Positions 1 through 7,238 are shown, counted from the stretch's first letter. The stretch is DNA of 12,294 bases from Dechloromonas sp. (GCA_017302355.1 JAFLDQ010000098.1:1-12294), one strand, 5' to 3'. Translations and numbers: made by a program. The notes: a model not told the origin generated them from the letters alone.

Positions 1-2
1 TC

Positions 3-560
3 CGCATTTCTTTGCGGGCTGAGATTCGCGCCATTCAACAGAAGTTGGGCATCACCACCATCTATGTGACCCACGATCAAGAAGAAGCGCTTTCGCTTTC
101 TGATCGCATCGTGGTAATGAGCCAGGGGCGCATGGAGCAGGTGGGGACGCCTTTCGAGATATACAACTTCCCACAGACCCAATTCGTGGCAAACTTCGTC
201 GGTTCTTTGAACACGGTCAAAGCTGAGGTTTCTGACCCTGCCAAGGGCTTGGTGACCGTGAATGGCGTTCAATTCATCACCGCGTCGGATATCAAATCTC
301 GCAAAAAGGGTGACGCCATTCGCGTTTCCGTCCGCCCTGAGCGTTTCAGTTTTGCAGAGATCCAAAAGAAAGACAATGTCTTGGATTGCACCATCGAGAA
401 CATCACCTTCCTGGGTTCGGTCGTGCGCATTCAAGTAAAGATCGGCAATTCAAATTTCAACATGGATACCTTCAACAACCCATTCCTTGAATTGCCCAAG
501 ATCGGCTCAAAAGACCAAGTGACCTGTTCCAAAGAAGCGGTCCTGGTTCTGGACGAATAA
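3..560 (+). CDS. ABC transporter ATP-binding protein, C-terminal part (PotA/FbpC-like), 5' end outside the window
   Basis: This is the C-terminal portion of a nucleotide-binding subunit that hydrolyses ATP to drive solute import through a membrane permease. The frame is open from the first bases, reading RISLRAEIRAIQQK, which is the stretch that normally follows the Walker B/D-loop, so the Walker A, signature and Walker B motifs lie upstream of the window. Visible are the H-loop segment YVTHDQEEA, the stretch GRMEQVGTPFEIYNFP typical of PotA/FbpC/PhnT-type importers, and about 110 further residues that match a TOBE regulatory/substrate-sensing domain, including RVSVRPERF. The stop is TAA at 558-560. 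A hairpin follows at 566-592, then a phosphatase-superfamily gene on the same strand, so the substrate may be phosphorus-containing, but polyamine, iron or other organic solutes are equally allowed by the sequence. An apparent TTG start at position 12 is only an internal codon. Confidence 0.9.
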   Translation, partial: RISLRAEIRAIQQKLGITTIYVTHDQEEALSLSDRIVVMSQGRMEQVGTPFEIYNFPQTQFVANFVGSLNTVKAEVSDPAKGLVTVNGVQFITASDIKSRKKGDAIRVSVRPERFSFAEIQKKDNVLDCTIENITFLGSVVRIQVKIGNSNFNMDTFNNPFLELPKIGSKDQVTCSKEAVLVLDE

Positions 561-565
561 CAAAT

Positions 566-592
566 GTAGGTCACGCTCAAAGCGTGACCTAC
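566..592. repeat. Perfect 12-bp inverted repeat between the ABC gene and the phosphatase gene
   Basis: The left arm GTAGGTCACGCT (566-577) and right arm AGCGTGACCTAC (581-592) are perfectly complementary around the loop CAA. It lies 5 bases after the ABC stop and 18 bases before the next start. It has no T-run directly after it (TGCTTTAT follows), so it could be a weak terminator, an RNA stabiliser at the 3' end of the transporter message, or a copy of a dispersed palindrome. Its core GTCAC...CTCAAAG...GTGAC recurs in the hairpin at 2021-2051. Confidence 0.7.
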
Positions 593-610
593 TGCTTTAT
601 GAGGTGTGCT

Positions 611-1426
611 ATGTCTAAAGTGATTTTGGTTCTTTCGGATGCACTGCGTTACGATGTGGCAAAAGCCAATATGGGCTATCTCATGCATATGGTGGAGTAT
701 AAAAAAGCCAGCCTGTATAAGATTATTGGTGAATTGCCGAGCATGTCTCGCCCCATGTATGAAACCATTCACACCGGAATGCCTTCCAGCGAAAACGGCA
801 TTGTTGCCAATTCCATTGTGAGGCTTTCCAACCAGCCAAATGTTTTCAAGGCTGTGCGAGAAGCGGGTAAAGTAACTGCGGCGGCGGCATATTATTGGTA
901 CTCTGAGTTATACAACCGCGCTCCATATGACGCGATCGATGACCATGAAGTGGACGATGCTAACCTCAACATCCAGCATGGTCGTTTTTACACGCAGGAT
1001 GAGTACCCGGATACGGAGTTGTTCAACACGGCGGCGCACCTCGTCCGCAAGTATTCACCCGATTATCTTTTGCTTCACCCCATGGGCATGGACTATCACG
1101 GCGAAACCTACGGTTCAGACACCAAGGAGTATCGCAACCATGCCATCTATCAAGACTCAAAACTCGCGCCGCTTCTTGTGGAATGGCGCGAGCGTGGCTA
1201 CACAATTTTTATAACGGGCGATCATGGCATCAATGCCGATGGAGGGCATGGCGGGTCAACGCCTGAACAGAGAGAAGTTCCCTTTTTTGTGATTCAGCCG
1301 TCGCTTAAGGGAAGAGGCGATACGGGGGAGGTCATCTCCCATTTGCAAATTGCGCCCACAGTGTTGAGTCTGCTTGATGTCCCCATCCCATCCACAATGA
1401 AACACAAACCGCTAGCCATTCAATAA
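611..1426 (+). CDS. Alkaline-phosphatase-superfamily hydrolase (type I phosphodiesterase/nucleotide pyrophosphatase-like)
   Basis: A 271-residue protein of the metal-dependent alkaline phosphatase superfamily, which cleaves phosphate monoesters, diesters or phosphonates. The order of superfamily motifs is visible: the first metal ligand D10 in VLSDALRYD, the nucleophile region LPSMSRP with Ser46 the likely nucleophile where many relatives have Thr, then HTGMPSSENGI as in the family's TG.x.P..HGI stretch, MGMDYHGETYG around residue 160 (ligand D161), ITGDHG (D204, H205) and GGHGG (H213). The usual DxxGH reads DYHGE here, so the expected His is Glu165, with a His two residues earlier. No signal peptide is evident, which suggests a cytoplasmic enzyme acting on an imported substrate. 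I chose the ATG at 611 rather than an upstream start at 584 because GAGG at 601-604 is well spaced, the protein then begins with the hydrophobic strand of the fold, and the upstream codons would run through the hairpin. It follows the ABC ATPase by 50 bases. Substrate unknown. Confidence 0.85.
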   Translation: MSKVILVLSDALRYDVAKANMGYLMHMVEYKKASLYKIIGELPSMSRPMYETIHTGMPSSENGIVANSIVRLSNQPNVFKAVREAGKVTAAAAYYWYSELYNRAPYDAIDDHEVDDANLNIQHGRFYTQDEYPDTELFNTAAHLVRKYSPDYLLLHPMGMDYHGETYGSDTKEYRNHAIYQDSKLAPLLVEWRERGYTIFITGDHGINADGGHGGSTPEQREVPFFVIQPSLKGRGDTGEVISHLQIAPTVLSLLDVPIPSTMKHKPLAIQ

Positions 1427-1433
1427 CCCTTCT

Positions 1434-1466
1434 TGCTCTAGAGGGGGCTTAGCCCTCTCTAGAGCA
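1434..1466. terminator. Hairpin between convergent genes, probable bidirectional terminator
   Basis: A 15-base left arm (1434-1448, TGCTCTAGAGGGGGC) and right arm (1452-1466, GCCCTCTCTAGAGCA) pair around the loop TTA with one G-U wobble. It sits exactly between the stop codons of the convergent genes ending at 1426 and 1469, which is where a shared terminator is expected. There is no clear T-tract on either side, so termination is inferred from position and stem strength. Confidence 0.55.
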
Positions 1467-1468
1467 GA

Positions 1469-1999
1469 TTAGGACAATCCCTCGACTAGTGCCTTGACCA
1501 GTTCGCGGTTGAAGTCGGGAATATCCGCCACCACCCGCCCCCAAACCTGATTGCCCTCTCGAAATGCAGCTTCATCTGCCCAGACCCCGCCGACATTTTC
1601 AAGATCATCTTTGATGCCAGTGGAGCCGGTGACGCGCTGACCTTTTTTGATGATGCCTGCGGAGATGGCGATCGAACCGCCATGACAAATAATGCCGATG
1701 ACCTTGTTGGCATCATTCATTTCTTTTACCAATTTTTTGACAGCATCATACCTGCGGACTTTATCCGGTGCCCAACCTCCGGGCAGAATGATTCCAAAGA
1801 GTTCGCTGGCTTTGAGGTCTCCAATCTTCGCATTGGGTGTGATGACGAGACCGTTCTTGCCGCGTACAGGTTTAAGGTCGAGCCCTGCACTCAAAACCTT
1901 TGCGCCTTCTTCTTGTAAACGCATCACAGGCACATAATACTCAAGGTCTTCCACGCCTTCGGCGATCAGGGTGGCAATCACTTTATTTTGTAGTCGCAT
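1469..1999 (-). CDS. DJ-1/PfpI family protein (type 1 glutamine amidotransferase-like, intracellular protease/deglycase group)
   Basis: A 176-residue single-domain protein of the DJ-1/ThiJ/PfpI family, whose members are reported as peptidases, glyoxalase/deglycase-type or chaperone-like stress enzymes. The nucleophile elbow IICHGGS is present with Cys105 followed by His106, as in PfpI, and the conserved N-terminal acidic residue is seen in GVEDLE (Glu17). The ILPGGWAPD segment (71-79) is the family's glycine-rich loop. Length is normal for PfpI (about 165-180). The start is placed at the ATG whose codon spans 1997-1999 because AGGAG precedes it at good distance and residue 1 then begins the first strand. 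An upstream in-frame start at 2050 would translate the palindrome at 2021-2051 and add 17 unrelated residues. The upstream minus-strand neighbour is the YjbQ fragment, 53 bases away with the hairpin between. Precise activity cannot be read from the sequence. Confidence 0.9.
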   Translation of the reverse strand: MRLQNKVIATLIAEGVEDLEYYVPVMRLQEEGAKVLSAGLDLKPVRGKNGLVITPNAKIGDLKASELFGIILPGGWAPDKVRRYDAVKKLVKEMNDANKVIGIICHGGSIAISAGIIKKGQRVTGSTGIKDDLENVGGVWADEAAFREGNQVWGRVVADIPDFNRELVKALVEGLS

Positions 2000-2020
2000 A
2001 ATAAGCTCCTGTTCATATGA

Positions 2021-2051
2021 AGTGACAGTCACCTCAAAGGTGACTGTCACT
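2021..2051. repeat. Perfect 13-bp inverted repeat between yjbQ-like fragment and PfpI gene
   Basis: Arms AGTGACAGTCACC (2021-2033) and GGTGACTGTCACT (2039-2051) are perfectly complementary around TCAAA. It starts just after the YjbQ stop (2053-2055, minus strand) and ends 21 bases before the PfpI start codon. On the minus strand it is preceded by AATAAA but not followed by a T-run, so it is not a textbook terminator for YjbQ. Its shape, position and core resemble the hairpin at 566-592. Confidence 0.7.
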
Positions 2052-2052
2052 T

Positions 2053-2346
2053 TTATTCACCAATAATTTTTATCAACACTCGTTTTCTTCTTTTGCCGTC
2101 GAACTCGCCGTAAAAGATTTGCTCCCATGTTCCAAAATCAAGCTGACCATTCGTCACTGCCACCACCACTTCACGCCCCATAACTTGGCGTTTCATGTGC
2201 GCATCGGCATTGTCTTCGCCGGTGTCGTTATGGCGGTATCCATTGACCGGTTCATGTGGGGCAAGTCTTTCCAGCCATTTTTCGTAATCGTGATGCAGTC
2301 CGCTCTCATCGTCGTTGATGAACACCGAGGCGGTGATATGCATGGC
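2053..2346 (-). pseudogene. YjbQ/UPF0047 family protein, N-terminus missing at the junction
   Basis: The readable 96 residues are the C-terminal two thirds of a YjbQ (UPF0047) protein, a small cytoplasmic family for which secondary thiamine-phosphate-synthase activity has been reported. Diagnostic stretches are [13 protein letters not shown], the [12 protein letters not shown] segment with its conserved Asp/His, and the end [16 protein letters not shown] followed by the basic tail strand [11 protein letters not shown]. Full-length relatives are about 130-140 residues, so roughly 40 N-terminal residues are absent. The first ATG (2341-2343) falls in the middle of a conserved strand, not at a natural start, and has no ribosome binding site. 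Upstream codons in the same frame are GC-rich, unrelated to the family, and run into a stop after about 25 codons. The loss coincides exactly with the composition change, so this is a gene cut by the join rather than a gene with a short form. Confidence 0.85.
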
Positions 2347-2350
2347 CCAG
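2341..2350. other. Composition and lineage breakpoint
   Basis: Left of here the DNA has mixed base composition and carries genes on both strands. Right of here it is GC-rich with G/C-ending codons and all genes are on the minus strand. The last recognisable YjbQ codons (AMH, reading leftward on the minus strand) end at about 2346, and the GC-rich minus-strand frame from 2515 is coding-like down to the same point. I see no insertion sequence, tRNA, integrase, direct repeat or att-like core at the site. The position is accurate to a few bases only, because a short shared GGCCATGCA-like stretch could belong to either side. Confidence 0.8.
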
Positions 2351-2515
2351 GGCGCCGGATGGAGCGGAGATGCCGGCGGCCAGGCAGGTGGCCCGCGCGC
2401 CGCGGGCCCGGAAGGCGAAGGCCGTCAGCGAGTAGATGGCGGGGCGGGTTTCATGCCGTTTCCAGGTCAATGGTGACACGAAGGCGAGCCGCCGGCCGTG
2501 GCGGGAGCACGGCAT
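2347..2515 (-). CDS. Possible N-terminal fragment of an unrecognised GC-rich gene, truncated by the junction
   Basis: Reading the minus strand from the ATG at 2515, about 56 codons run to the breakpoint with third positions almost all G or C, as in the confident genes to the right. The other two minus-strand frames either stop early or lack that bias. The encoded segment includes [19 protein letters not shown] and a following Ala/Gly-rich hydrophobic stretch, which could be a membrane helix. I do not recognise the family. The start is uncertain: TTG at the LTWK position, about 16 codons in, is an alternative, and no clear ribosome binding site is visible. It would begin 38 bases after the stop of the upstream gene (2554). 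Beyond the breakpoint the frame continues only as antisense of the YjbQ gene and is not meaningful. It may also be simple intergenic GC-rich sequence. Confidence 0.3.
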
Positions 2516-2553
2516 GCGAAGTCGGCCAAGTCACGGTTGCTCTGGAAACGGAA

Positions 2554-3063
2554 TCAGATCACCAGCAGCAGTTTGGCGCGCAGGCTCTCCGCCTCGCGCC
2601 TGCCGTCGCGAGAGGCGGTGATCGCCTGGTACCACTCGTCGTAGAGGCCGCGCAGGCCCGTGTGGCCAGCGGCATTCTCGATGCGATCGAGCAGCGAACT
2701 GGTGCCGAGGGCGCCGACGAAGGCCTTCAGCGTGTTGCCCATGAAGTTGCGCGCCTGCTGCAGGCGGACCGCGTCCGGCGCTGCCGGCAGTTCGCCGAAG
2801 GCGGTGATCGGCGCCAGCGCGGCAGGTGGCGCGCTGGCCACGCCCGAGGGGCCGACCACGGCGCCGACCGCAATGTAGCCTTCTTCCTCGAGCATGCCGA
2901 GCGTATGCTGGAGGTCGTCGCTCTGGAGCATGCCGCGCAACTCGTCGACCGTGCGCTTGCCGTCGACGAAGATCAGCGCGCGCCGCACCCGCGGCGTCAG
3001 CCCGCCAGCCTTGGAGGTGATCTCCTCATGCCCCTTCGGGGTCTTGGCGAATACAACACCCAT
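2554..3063 (-). CDS. Conserved hypothetical protein, winged-helix-like N-terminus
   Basis: A 169-residue protein of unknown function. The first 65 residues have the pattern FAKTPKGHEEI...LTPRVRRALIFVDGKRTVDEL followed by a helix and the strand-like LEEEGYI, which looks like the small winged-helix-type module found at the N-terminus of several uncharacterised betaproteobacterial proteins (from memory, not searched). An Ala/Pro/Gly-rich linker (about 70-95) leads to a helical C-terminal part (about 100-169) with QARNFMGNTLKAF and YDEWYQAI. There is no signal peptide or membrane segment. The start codon at 3061-3063 is chosen over an upstream ATG at 3105 because AAGGAGA precedes it by 8 bases and the upstream codons lie in the -10 region. 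It follows the panD terminator and has its own possible promoter, so it is probably a separate transcription unit, perhaps with the gene lost at the junction. Confidence 0.8.
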   Translation of the reverse strand: MGVVFAKTPKGHEEITSKAGGLTPRVRRALIFVDGKRTVDELRGMLQSDDLQHTLGMLEEEGYIAVGAVVGPSGVASAPPAALAPITAFGELPAAPDAVRLQQARNFMGNTLKAFVGALGTSSLLDRIENAAGHTGLRGLYDEWYQAITASRDGRREAESLRAKLLLVI

Positions 3064-3096
3064 TGTCCTGTCTCCTTTGTCGGGTAGTTTCGGGGC

Positions 3097-3102
3097 ATTG
3101 TA
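3097..3102 (-). promoter_or_regulatory. Possible -10 element for the hypothetical gene
   Basis: The minus strand reads TACAAT 33 bases upstream of the start codon at 3063, with a consensus ribosome binding site between them. No good -35 hexamer lies 16-18 bases upstream; that spacer contains the T-tract of the panD terminator, so the two signals would be nested. Confidence 0.3.
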
Positions 3103-3111
3103 CATAGATCC

Positions 3112-3140
3112 AAAAAAACAGGACCCGCCGTAGCGGGTCC
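3112..3140 (-). terminator. Rho-independent terminator of the pan operon
   Basis: On the minus strand the perfect 8-bp stem GGACCCGC/GCGGGTCC (3121-3140, loop of four) is followed by TG and seven consecutive T (3112-3118). It begins 27 bases after the panD stop. This is a textbook intrinsic terminator and marks the end of the hda-to-panD gene run. Confidence 0.9.
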
Positions 3141-3167
3141 ACCGTGAAGAAGATCACGAACCGCCGT

Positions 3168-3551
3168 TCATGCGGCGGCTTGCACGGGAATCCGGTGTCC
3201 CCGGCGGGTGATGCGGTTCTGCGAATCGACGTAGATCAGTTCCGGCTCGTACCTGGCCAGTTCGACCTCGTTGTAGACGCCAAAGGTGGCGATGATCAGG
3301 ATGTCGCCGGGCGCCGCCCGGCGGGCGGCCGAGCCATTGACCGAAATGACTCCCGAGCCGCGTTCGGCGCGGATCGCGTAGGTGGTGAAACGCTCGCCAT
3401 TGTTGACGTTCCAGATGTCGATCTGCTCGTACTCGCGGATACTGGCGGCGTCGAGAAGGTCCTCGTCGATCGCGCAAGAGCCCTCGTAGTGCAGGTCGGC
3501 ATGGGTTGCCGTGACCCGGTGCAACTTCGATTTCAACATCGTTCTCTGCAT
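3168..3551 (-). CDS. panD: Aspartate 1-decarboxylase
   Basis: PanD decarboxylates L-aspartate to beta-alanine, the amine half of pantothenate. It is a pyruvoyl enzyme made as a proenzyme that cleaves itself between Gly24 and Ser25; that site is present as HYEGSCAID. The N-terminus [13 protein letters not shown] matches the family, including the conserved Lys9, and [26 protein letters not shown] and IIATF follow in the expected order. The 127-residue length is normal. I chose the ATG at 3549-3551 because it puts the cleavage site at residue 24/25 as in E. coli; an in-frame ATG at 3561-3563 would add MSET. Neither has a convincing ribosome binding site. It lies 87 bases after panC and has a strong promoter of its own in that gap, then a terminator downstream. 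Confidence 0.96.
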   Translation of the reverse strand: MQRTMLKSKLHRVTATHADLHYEGSCAIDEDLLDAASIREYEQIDIWNVNNGERFTTYAIRAERGSGVISVNGSAARRAAPGDILIIATFGVYNEVELARYEPELIYVDSQNRITRRGHRIPVQAAA

Positions 3552-3584
3552 GGTTTCACTCATCCAGACGGTTTGGGGTAGCGA

Positions 3585-3612
3585 ATTGTAACGGCACTGG
3601 ACTCTCTGTCAA
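3585..3612 (-). promoter_or_regulatory. Near-consensus sigma70 promoter upstream of panD
   Basis: On the minus strand TTGACA (3607-3612, a perfect -35) is separated by 16 bases from TACAAT (3585-3590, five of six matches to the -10 consensus). The expected transcript would start near 3578 and leave a leader of only about 15-27 bases before panD. It lies in the only sizeable gap within panB-panC-panD, so panD can probably be made independently of the upstream genes. Confidence 0.6.
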
Positions 3613-3638
3613 TGGCTTTTCTCGCCGTGAAAAGGGTG

Positions 3639-4484
<846 letters not shown>

Positions 4485-5303
4485 TCAGCCGATGTAGGTG
4501 TGCTCGGGCGCCGGGTAGCTGCCGTTCCTGACGGCGGCGACGGCGCGGACGGCGGCGTCGGCGAGGCTCGTCGCGCCGTCCATGAAGTTGCGGACGAACC
4601 GGGCCTTCCTGCCCGGCGGGATGTCGAAGGCGTCATGCACGACCATCACCTGACCCGAGCAGTCCTTGCCGGCGCCGATGCCGATGGTGATGATGGCGAG
4701 GCTGGCGGTGACCTCGGCGGCGAGCGCGGCGGGGATCGCTTCGAGGACGAGCATGGTCGCGCCGGCGCTCTGCAGGGCCAGCGCATCGTCCTTGAGACGC
4801 TGTGCGGCGGCTTCGCCCTTGCCCTGCACCCGGTAGCCGCCGAGCGCATGCACCGACTGCGGCGTCAGGCCGAGGTGACCGCAGACCGGGATGCCGCGGC
4901 TGACGAGGAAGTCCACCGTGGCGGCCATCTCCCGGCCGCCTTCGAGCTTGACCATCTGCGCTCCGGCGGCGAGCAGCGTCACCGCGTTGCGCAAGGCCTG
5001 CGCCGGCGCCTCCTGGTAGCTGCCGAAGGGCATGTCGGCGATGATGAACGGGCGGTCGCTGCCGCGCTTGACGGCCGCCGTGTGATAGGCGATGTCGGCG
5101 ACGGTGACCGGCAGCGTCGTGTCGTGGCCCTGAATCACGTTGCCCAGCGAATCGCCGATCAGCAGGGCGTCCACGCCGGCGCCGTCGAGCAGGCGCGCGA
5201 AGCTGGCGTCGTAGCAGGTGAACATGACGACCTTCTCGCCGGCGGCATGGAGCCTGGCGAGATCGGCCTGGGTCAGGCGGCGGGTGATGCTTTGAGCGGA
5301 CAT
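4485..5303 (-). CDS. panB: 3-methyl-2-oxobutanoate hydroxymethyltransferase
   Basis: PanB transfers a hydroxymethyl group from 5,10-methylene-tetrahydrofolate to alpha-ketoisovalerate, giving ketopantoate, the first committed step to pantothenate. The (beta/alpha)8-barrel is complete at 272 residues. Metal ligands are Asp51 ([19 protein letters not shown]) and Asp90 ([10 protein letters not shown]), with Glu121 (VKLEGG); Glu188 (LVLEAIP) matches the catalytic Glu181 of E. coli. [10 protein letters not shown] and [11 protein letters not shown] are also present. The start at 5301-5303 (MSAQSIT) gives the family's usual N-terminus; an upstream in-frame ATG at 5357 would add 18 low-similarity residues. 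The 118-base gap from folK contains a TATTCT hexamer (5337-5342) with a poor -35 partner 19 bases upstream, so a weak internal promoter is possible but unproven. No ketopantoate reductase (panE) gene is in the window. Confidence 0.97.
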   Translation of the reverse strand: MSAQSITRRLTQADLARLHAAGEKVVMFTCYDASFARLLDGAGVDALLIGDSLGNVIQGHDTTLPVTVADIAYHTAAVKRGSDRPFIIADMPFGSYQEAPAQALRNAVTLLAAGAQMVKLEGGREMAATVDFLVSRGIPVCGHLGLTPQSVHALGGYRVQGKGEAAAQRLKDDALALQSAGATMLVLEAIPAALAAEVTASLAIITIGIGAGKDCSGQVMVVHDAFDIPPGRKARFVRNFMDGATSLADAAVRAVAAVRNGSYPAPEHTYIG

Positions 5304-5421
5304 GGGAGGGTCATGACGGGAACACGGACGGCGCCTAGAATACACAGCGCCGGCCACAAATGGTCAGGGTTGGACTTCGGATGCCGGAAAAAAGTGACGC
5401 AGGGCTGATCCGGAGATGGAA

Positions 5422-5898
5422 TCACAGGCGGACGACGCCTTGAGTGGCGACCGCCGGCAGCCAGGCGGCGACGCTGCCGCGCCCGGGGATCGTCAGGTCG
5501 GGGGCGATTTCCGCCAGCGGGCGGAGGACGAAGGCGCGCAGATGGAGCCGCGGGTGCGGCAGCGTCAGGCGCGGCAGGTCGATTTCGCTGTCGTCGTAGA
5601 GCAGGAGGTCGAGGTCGAGGGTGCGCGGCCCGTTGCGGTCGCGGCGGCGGCGCCCGAAACGGGCTTCGAGGTCGAGCAGGGCATCGAGCAGCGCCTCGGC
5701 GCCGAGGGCGGTCTCCAGCGCCGCGGCGGCGTTGATGAAGTCGGGCTGGTTCCTGAGGCCGACCGGGGCCGTCCGGTAGAGCGGCGAGGCGCGCAGGACG
5801 CGGCTTTCCGGCAGGCCGGCAAGCGCCGCGAGGGCGGACACGACGGTAGCCGCCGGGTCGCCGATGTTGGCGCCGAGGGCGACGTAGGCGGTGTTCAC
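5422..5898 (-). CDS. folK: 2-amino-4-hydroxy-6-hydroxymethyldihydropteridine diphosphokinase
   Basis: FolK (HPPK) transfers pyrophosphate from ATP to 6-hydroxymethyl-dihydropterin, preparing it for dihydropteroate synthase in folate synthesis. Motifs run in order: VALGANIGDP at the N-terminus, SPLYRTAPVG (38-47), QPDFINAA, RNGPRTLDLDLLLYDD with the magnesium-binding Asp95 and Asp97, and LPHPRLHLRAFVLRPL. The 158-residue length is typical. The GTG start (5896-5898) is chosen because it overlaps the pcnB stop as GTGA and places VALGAN at the usual distance. A longer reading from 6030 would add 44 Arg/Ala-rich residues that lie inside pcnB. The overlap implies translational coupling. pcnB-folK-panBCD is a conserved proteobacterial order, known from E. 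coli. Confidence 0.96.
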   Translation of the reverse strand: MNTAYVALGANIGDPAATVVSALAALAGLPESRVLRASPLYRTAPVGLRNQPDFINAAAALETALGAEALLDALLDLEARFGRRRRDRNGPRTLDLDLLLYDDSEIDLPRLTLPHPRLHLRAFVLRPLAEIAPDLTIPGRGSVAAWLPAVATQGVVRL

Positions 5899-7238
5899 TG
5901 GGTGCTGGTACGGTCCACGCCGGCCGCCGCCGGATTTCTCCGCCGCCGCCGGCGCTTGCGCTCGCCGGCCTGTTCGGGCAGCAGCATGCGCGCCCTTCCT
6001 TCGCCGCCGGCATTCTGGAAGCGGGTCCACCAGTCGCCGAGTTCCGCGTCGATTTCGCCGGATTCGCCGCGCAGCAGCAGGAAGTCGTAACCGGACCGGA
6101 AACGCGGGTGTTCGAGGAGGCCGTAGGGCCGCTTGCCGGCACGCGACTCGAAACGCGGCTGCAGCGACCAGATGTCCTTGATGTCGCCGGCGATGCGGCG
6201 GGTGATGGCGAGCTTCTCGCCCTGGACGTCGAGCACCGTGTCCATGGCCTGATAGAGCGCGGGAATCTTCAATTCGCCGGCGGCCTTGAGCTTTTCCCAG
6301 TGCGCCAGCACTTCGTGCCAGAGCAGCGTCGCGAACAGGAAGCCGGGCGAGACGCCCTTGCCGGCACGGACGCGCTCGTCGGTATTGGCGAGCGCGAGCA
6401 TGACGAACTTCTCGCCCAGCGGTTGTTCGAGAATGACGTCGAGCAGCGGCAGCAGGCCATGATGCAGGCCTTCGTCACGCAACCGGGTGATGCAATTGAC
6501 CGAGTGGCCCGAGGTCAGGAGCTTGAGCATCTCGTCGAAGAGACGGGCCGGCGGCACGTTTTCCAGCAGTTCGGCCATCTCGCGGATCGGTCTGCTCGCC
6601 GCCGGGTCGATGATCAGCCCCAGCTTGGCGGCCAGGCGCACGGCGCGCAGCATGCGTACCGGGTCCTCACGGTAGCGCGCGCGCGGCTCGCCGATCATCC
6701 GCAGGGTCTTCTGCTTGAGGTCGCCGACGCCATGGTGGTAGTCGATGACCGCTTCGGTGGCCGGGTCGTAATATAGCGCGTTGGCGGTGAAGTCGCGGCG
6801 GGCGGCGTCGTCGGCCTGCGAACCGAAGACATTGTCGTGCAGGATGCGGCCGTGTTCATCGGTCTTGGCATTGGTGTCGAGCATGCCGCGAAAGGTGGTG
6901 ACCTCGATGGTCTCCTGGCCCATCATGACATGGACGATCTGGAAGCGCCGGCCGATGGCGCGCGAACGGCGGAAGGCGCGGCGGATTTCATCCGGCGTGG
7001 CGTCGGTGGCGACGTCGAAATCCTTGGGGTCGGCGCCGATCAGCAGGTCGCGCACGGCGCCGCCGACGACATAGGCCTGGTGGCCCTGCTGCTGCAAACC
7101 CTCGCAGACGCGCCGGCTGCCCGGACTGATGCGGTCGCGGGTGATGCCATGGCGGGAGACGGGAATGACTGCCGGTTCGCGGTGGCTGGCGGCGGCCTTC
7201 TTGCCGCCGAAGACACGGGAGATGAGTTTGCGGATCAC
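5895..7238 (-). CDS. pcnB: Poly(A) polymerase I / class II nucleotidyltransferase
   Basis: PcnB adds 3' poly(A) tails that mark RNAs for decay, and belongs to the same class II nucleotidyltransferase family as CCA-adding enzymes. The catalytic head shows VVGGAVRDLLIG (57-68), PKDFDVATDA with the metal-binding Asp73 and Asp75, RAIGRRFQIVHV, and VTTFRG. RDFTANALYYD and the RYREDPVRMLRAVRLAAKLG helix follow, as expected of the neck region. Length (447) and the very basic C-terminal tail (KRRRRRRNP) favour PcnB over a CCA transferase, and the folK neighbour agrees. The start is a GTG (7236-7238); the first 40 residues are basic and variable as in other betaproteobacterial PcnB. It begins 49 bases after the HAD gene; a TAGAAT hexamer at 7285-7290 overlaps that gene's stop and could be a weak -10. 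The end overlaps folK by four bases. Confidence 0.93.
   Translation of the reverse strand: MIRKLISRVFGGKKAAASHREPAVIPVSRHGITRDRISPGSRRVCEGLQQQGHQAYVVGGAVRDLLIGADPKDFDVATDATPDEIRRAFRRSRAIGRRFQIVHVMMGQETIEVTTFRGMLDTNAKTDEHGRILHDNVFGSQADDAARRDFTANALYYDPATEAVIDYHHGVGDLKQKTLRMIGEPRARYREDPVRMLRAVRLAAKLGLIIDPAASRPIREMAELLENVPPARLFDEMLKLLTSGHSVNCITRLRDEGLHHGLLPLLDVILEQPLGEKFVMLALANTDERVRAGKGVSPGFLFATLLWHEVLAHWEKLKAAGELKIPALYQAMDTVLDVQGEKLAITRRIAGDIKDIWSLQPRFESRAGKRPYGLLEHPRFRSGYDFLLLRGESGEIDAELGDWWTRFQNAGGEGRARMLLPEQAGERKRRRRRRNPAAAGVDRTSTQ

Noticed and set aside
2000..2050. N-terminal extension of the PfpI-family protein
   Set aside because: It would translate the palindrome and skip the well-placed AGGAG before the ATG at 1999.
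1..2343. A genomic island or defence system inserted beside the pan operon
   Set aside because: The genes are ordinary transport, hydrolase and stress-type genes, there are no mobility genes or repeats at the border, and both border genes are cut, which fits a chimeric contig better.
2119..3087. Plus-strand open frame crossing the 2343 junction
   Set aside because: Its two halves come from antisense of YjbQ and antisense of the hypothetical protein. It only looks continuous because the join happens to keep the frame open.
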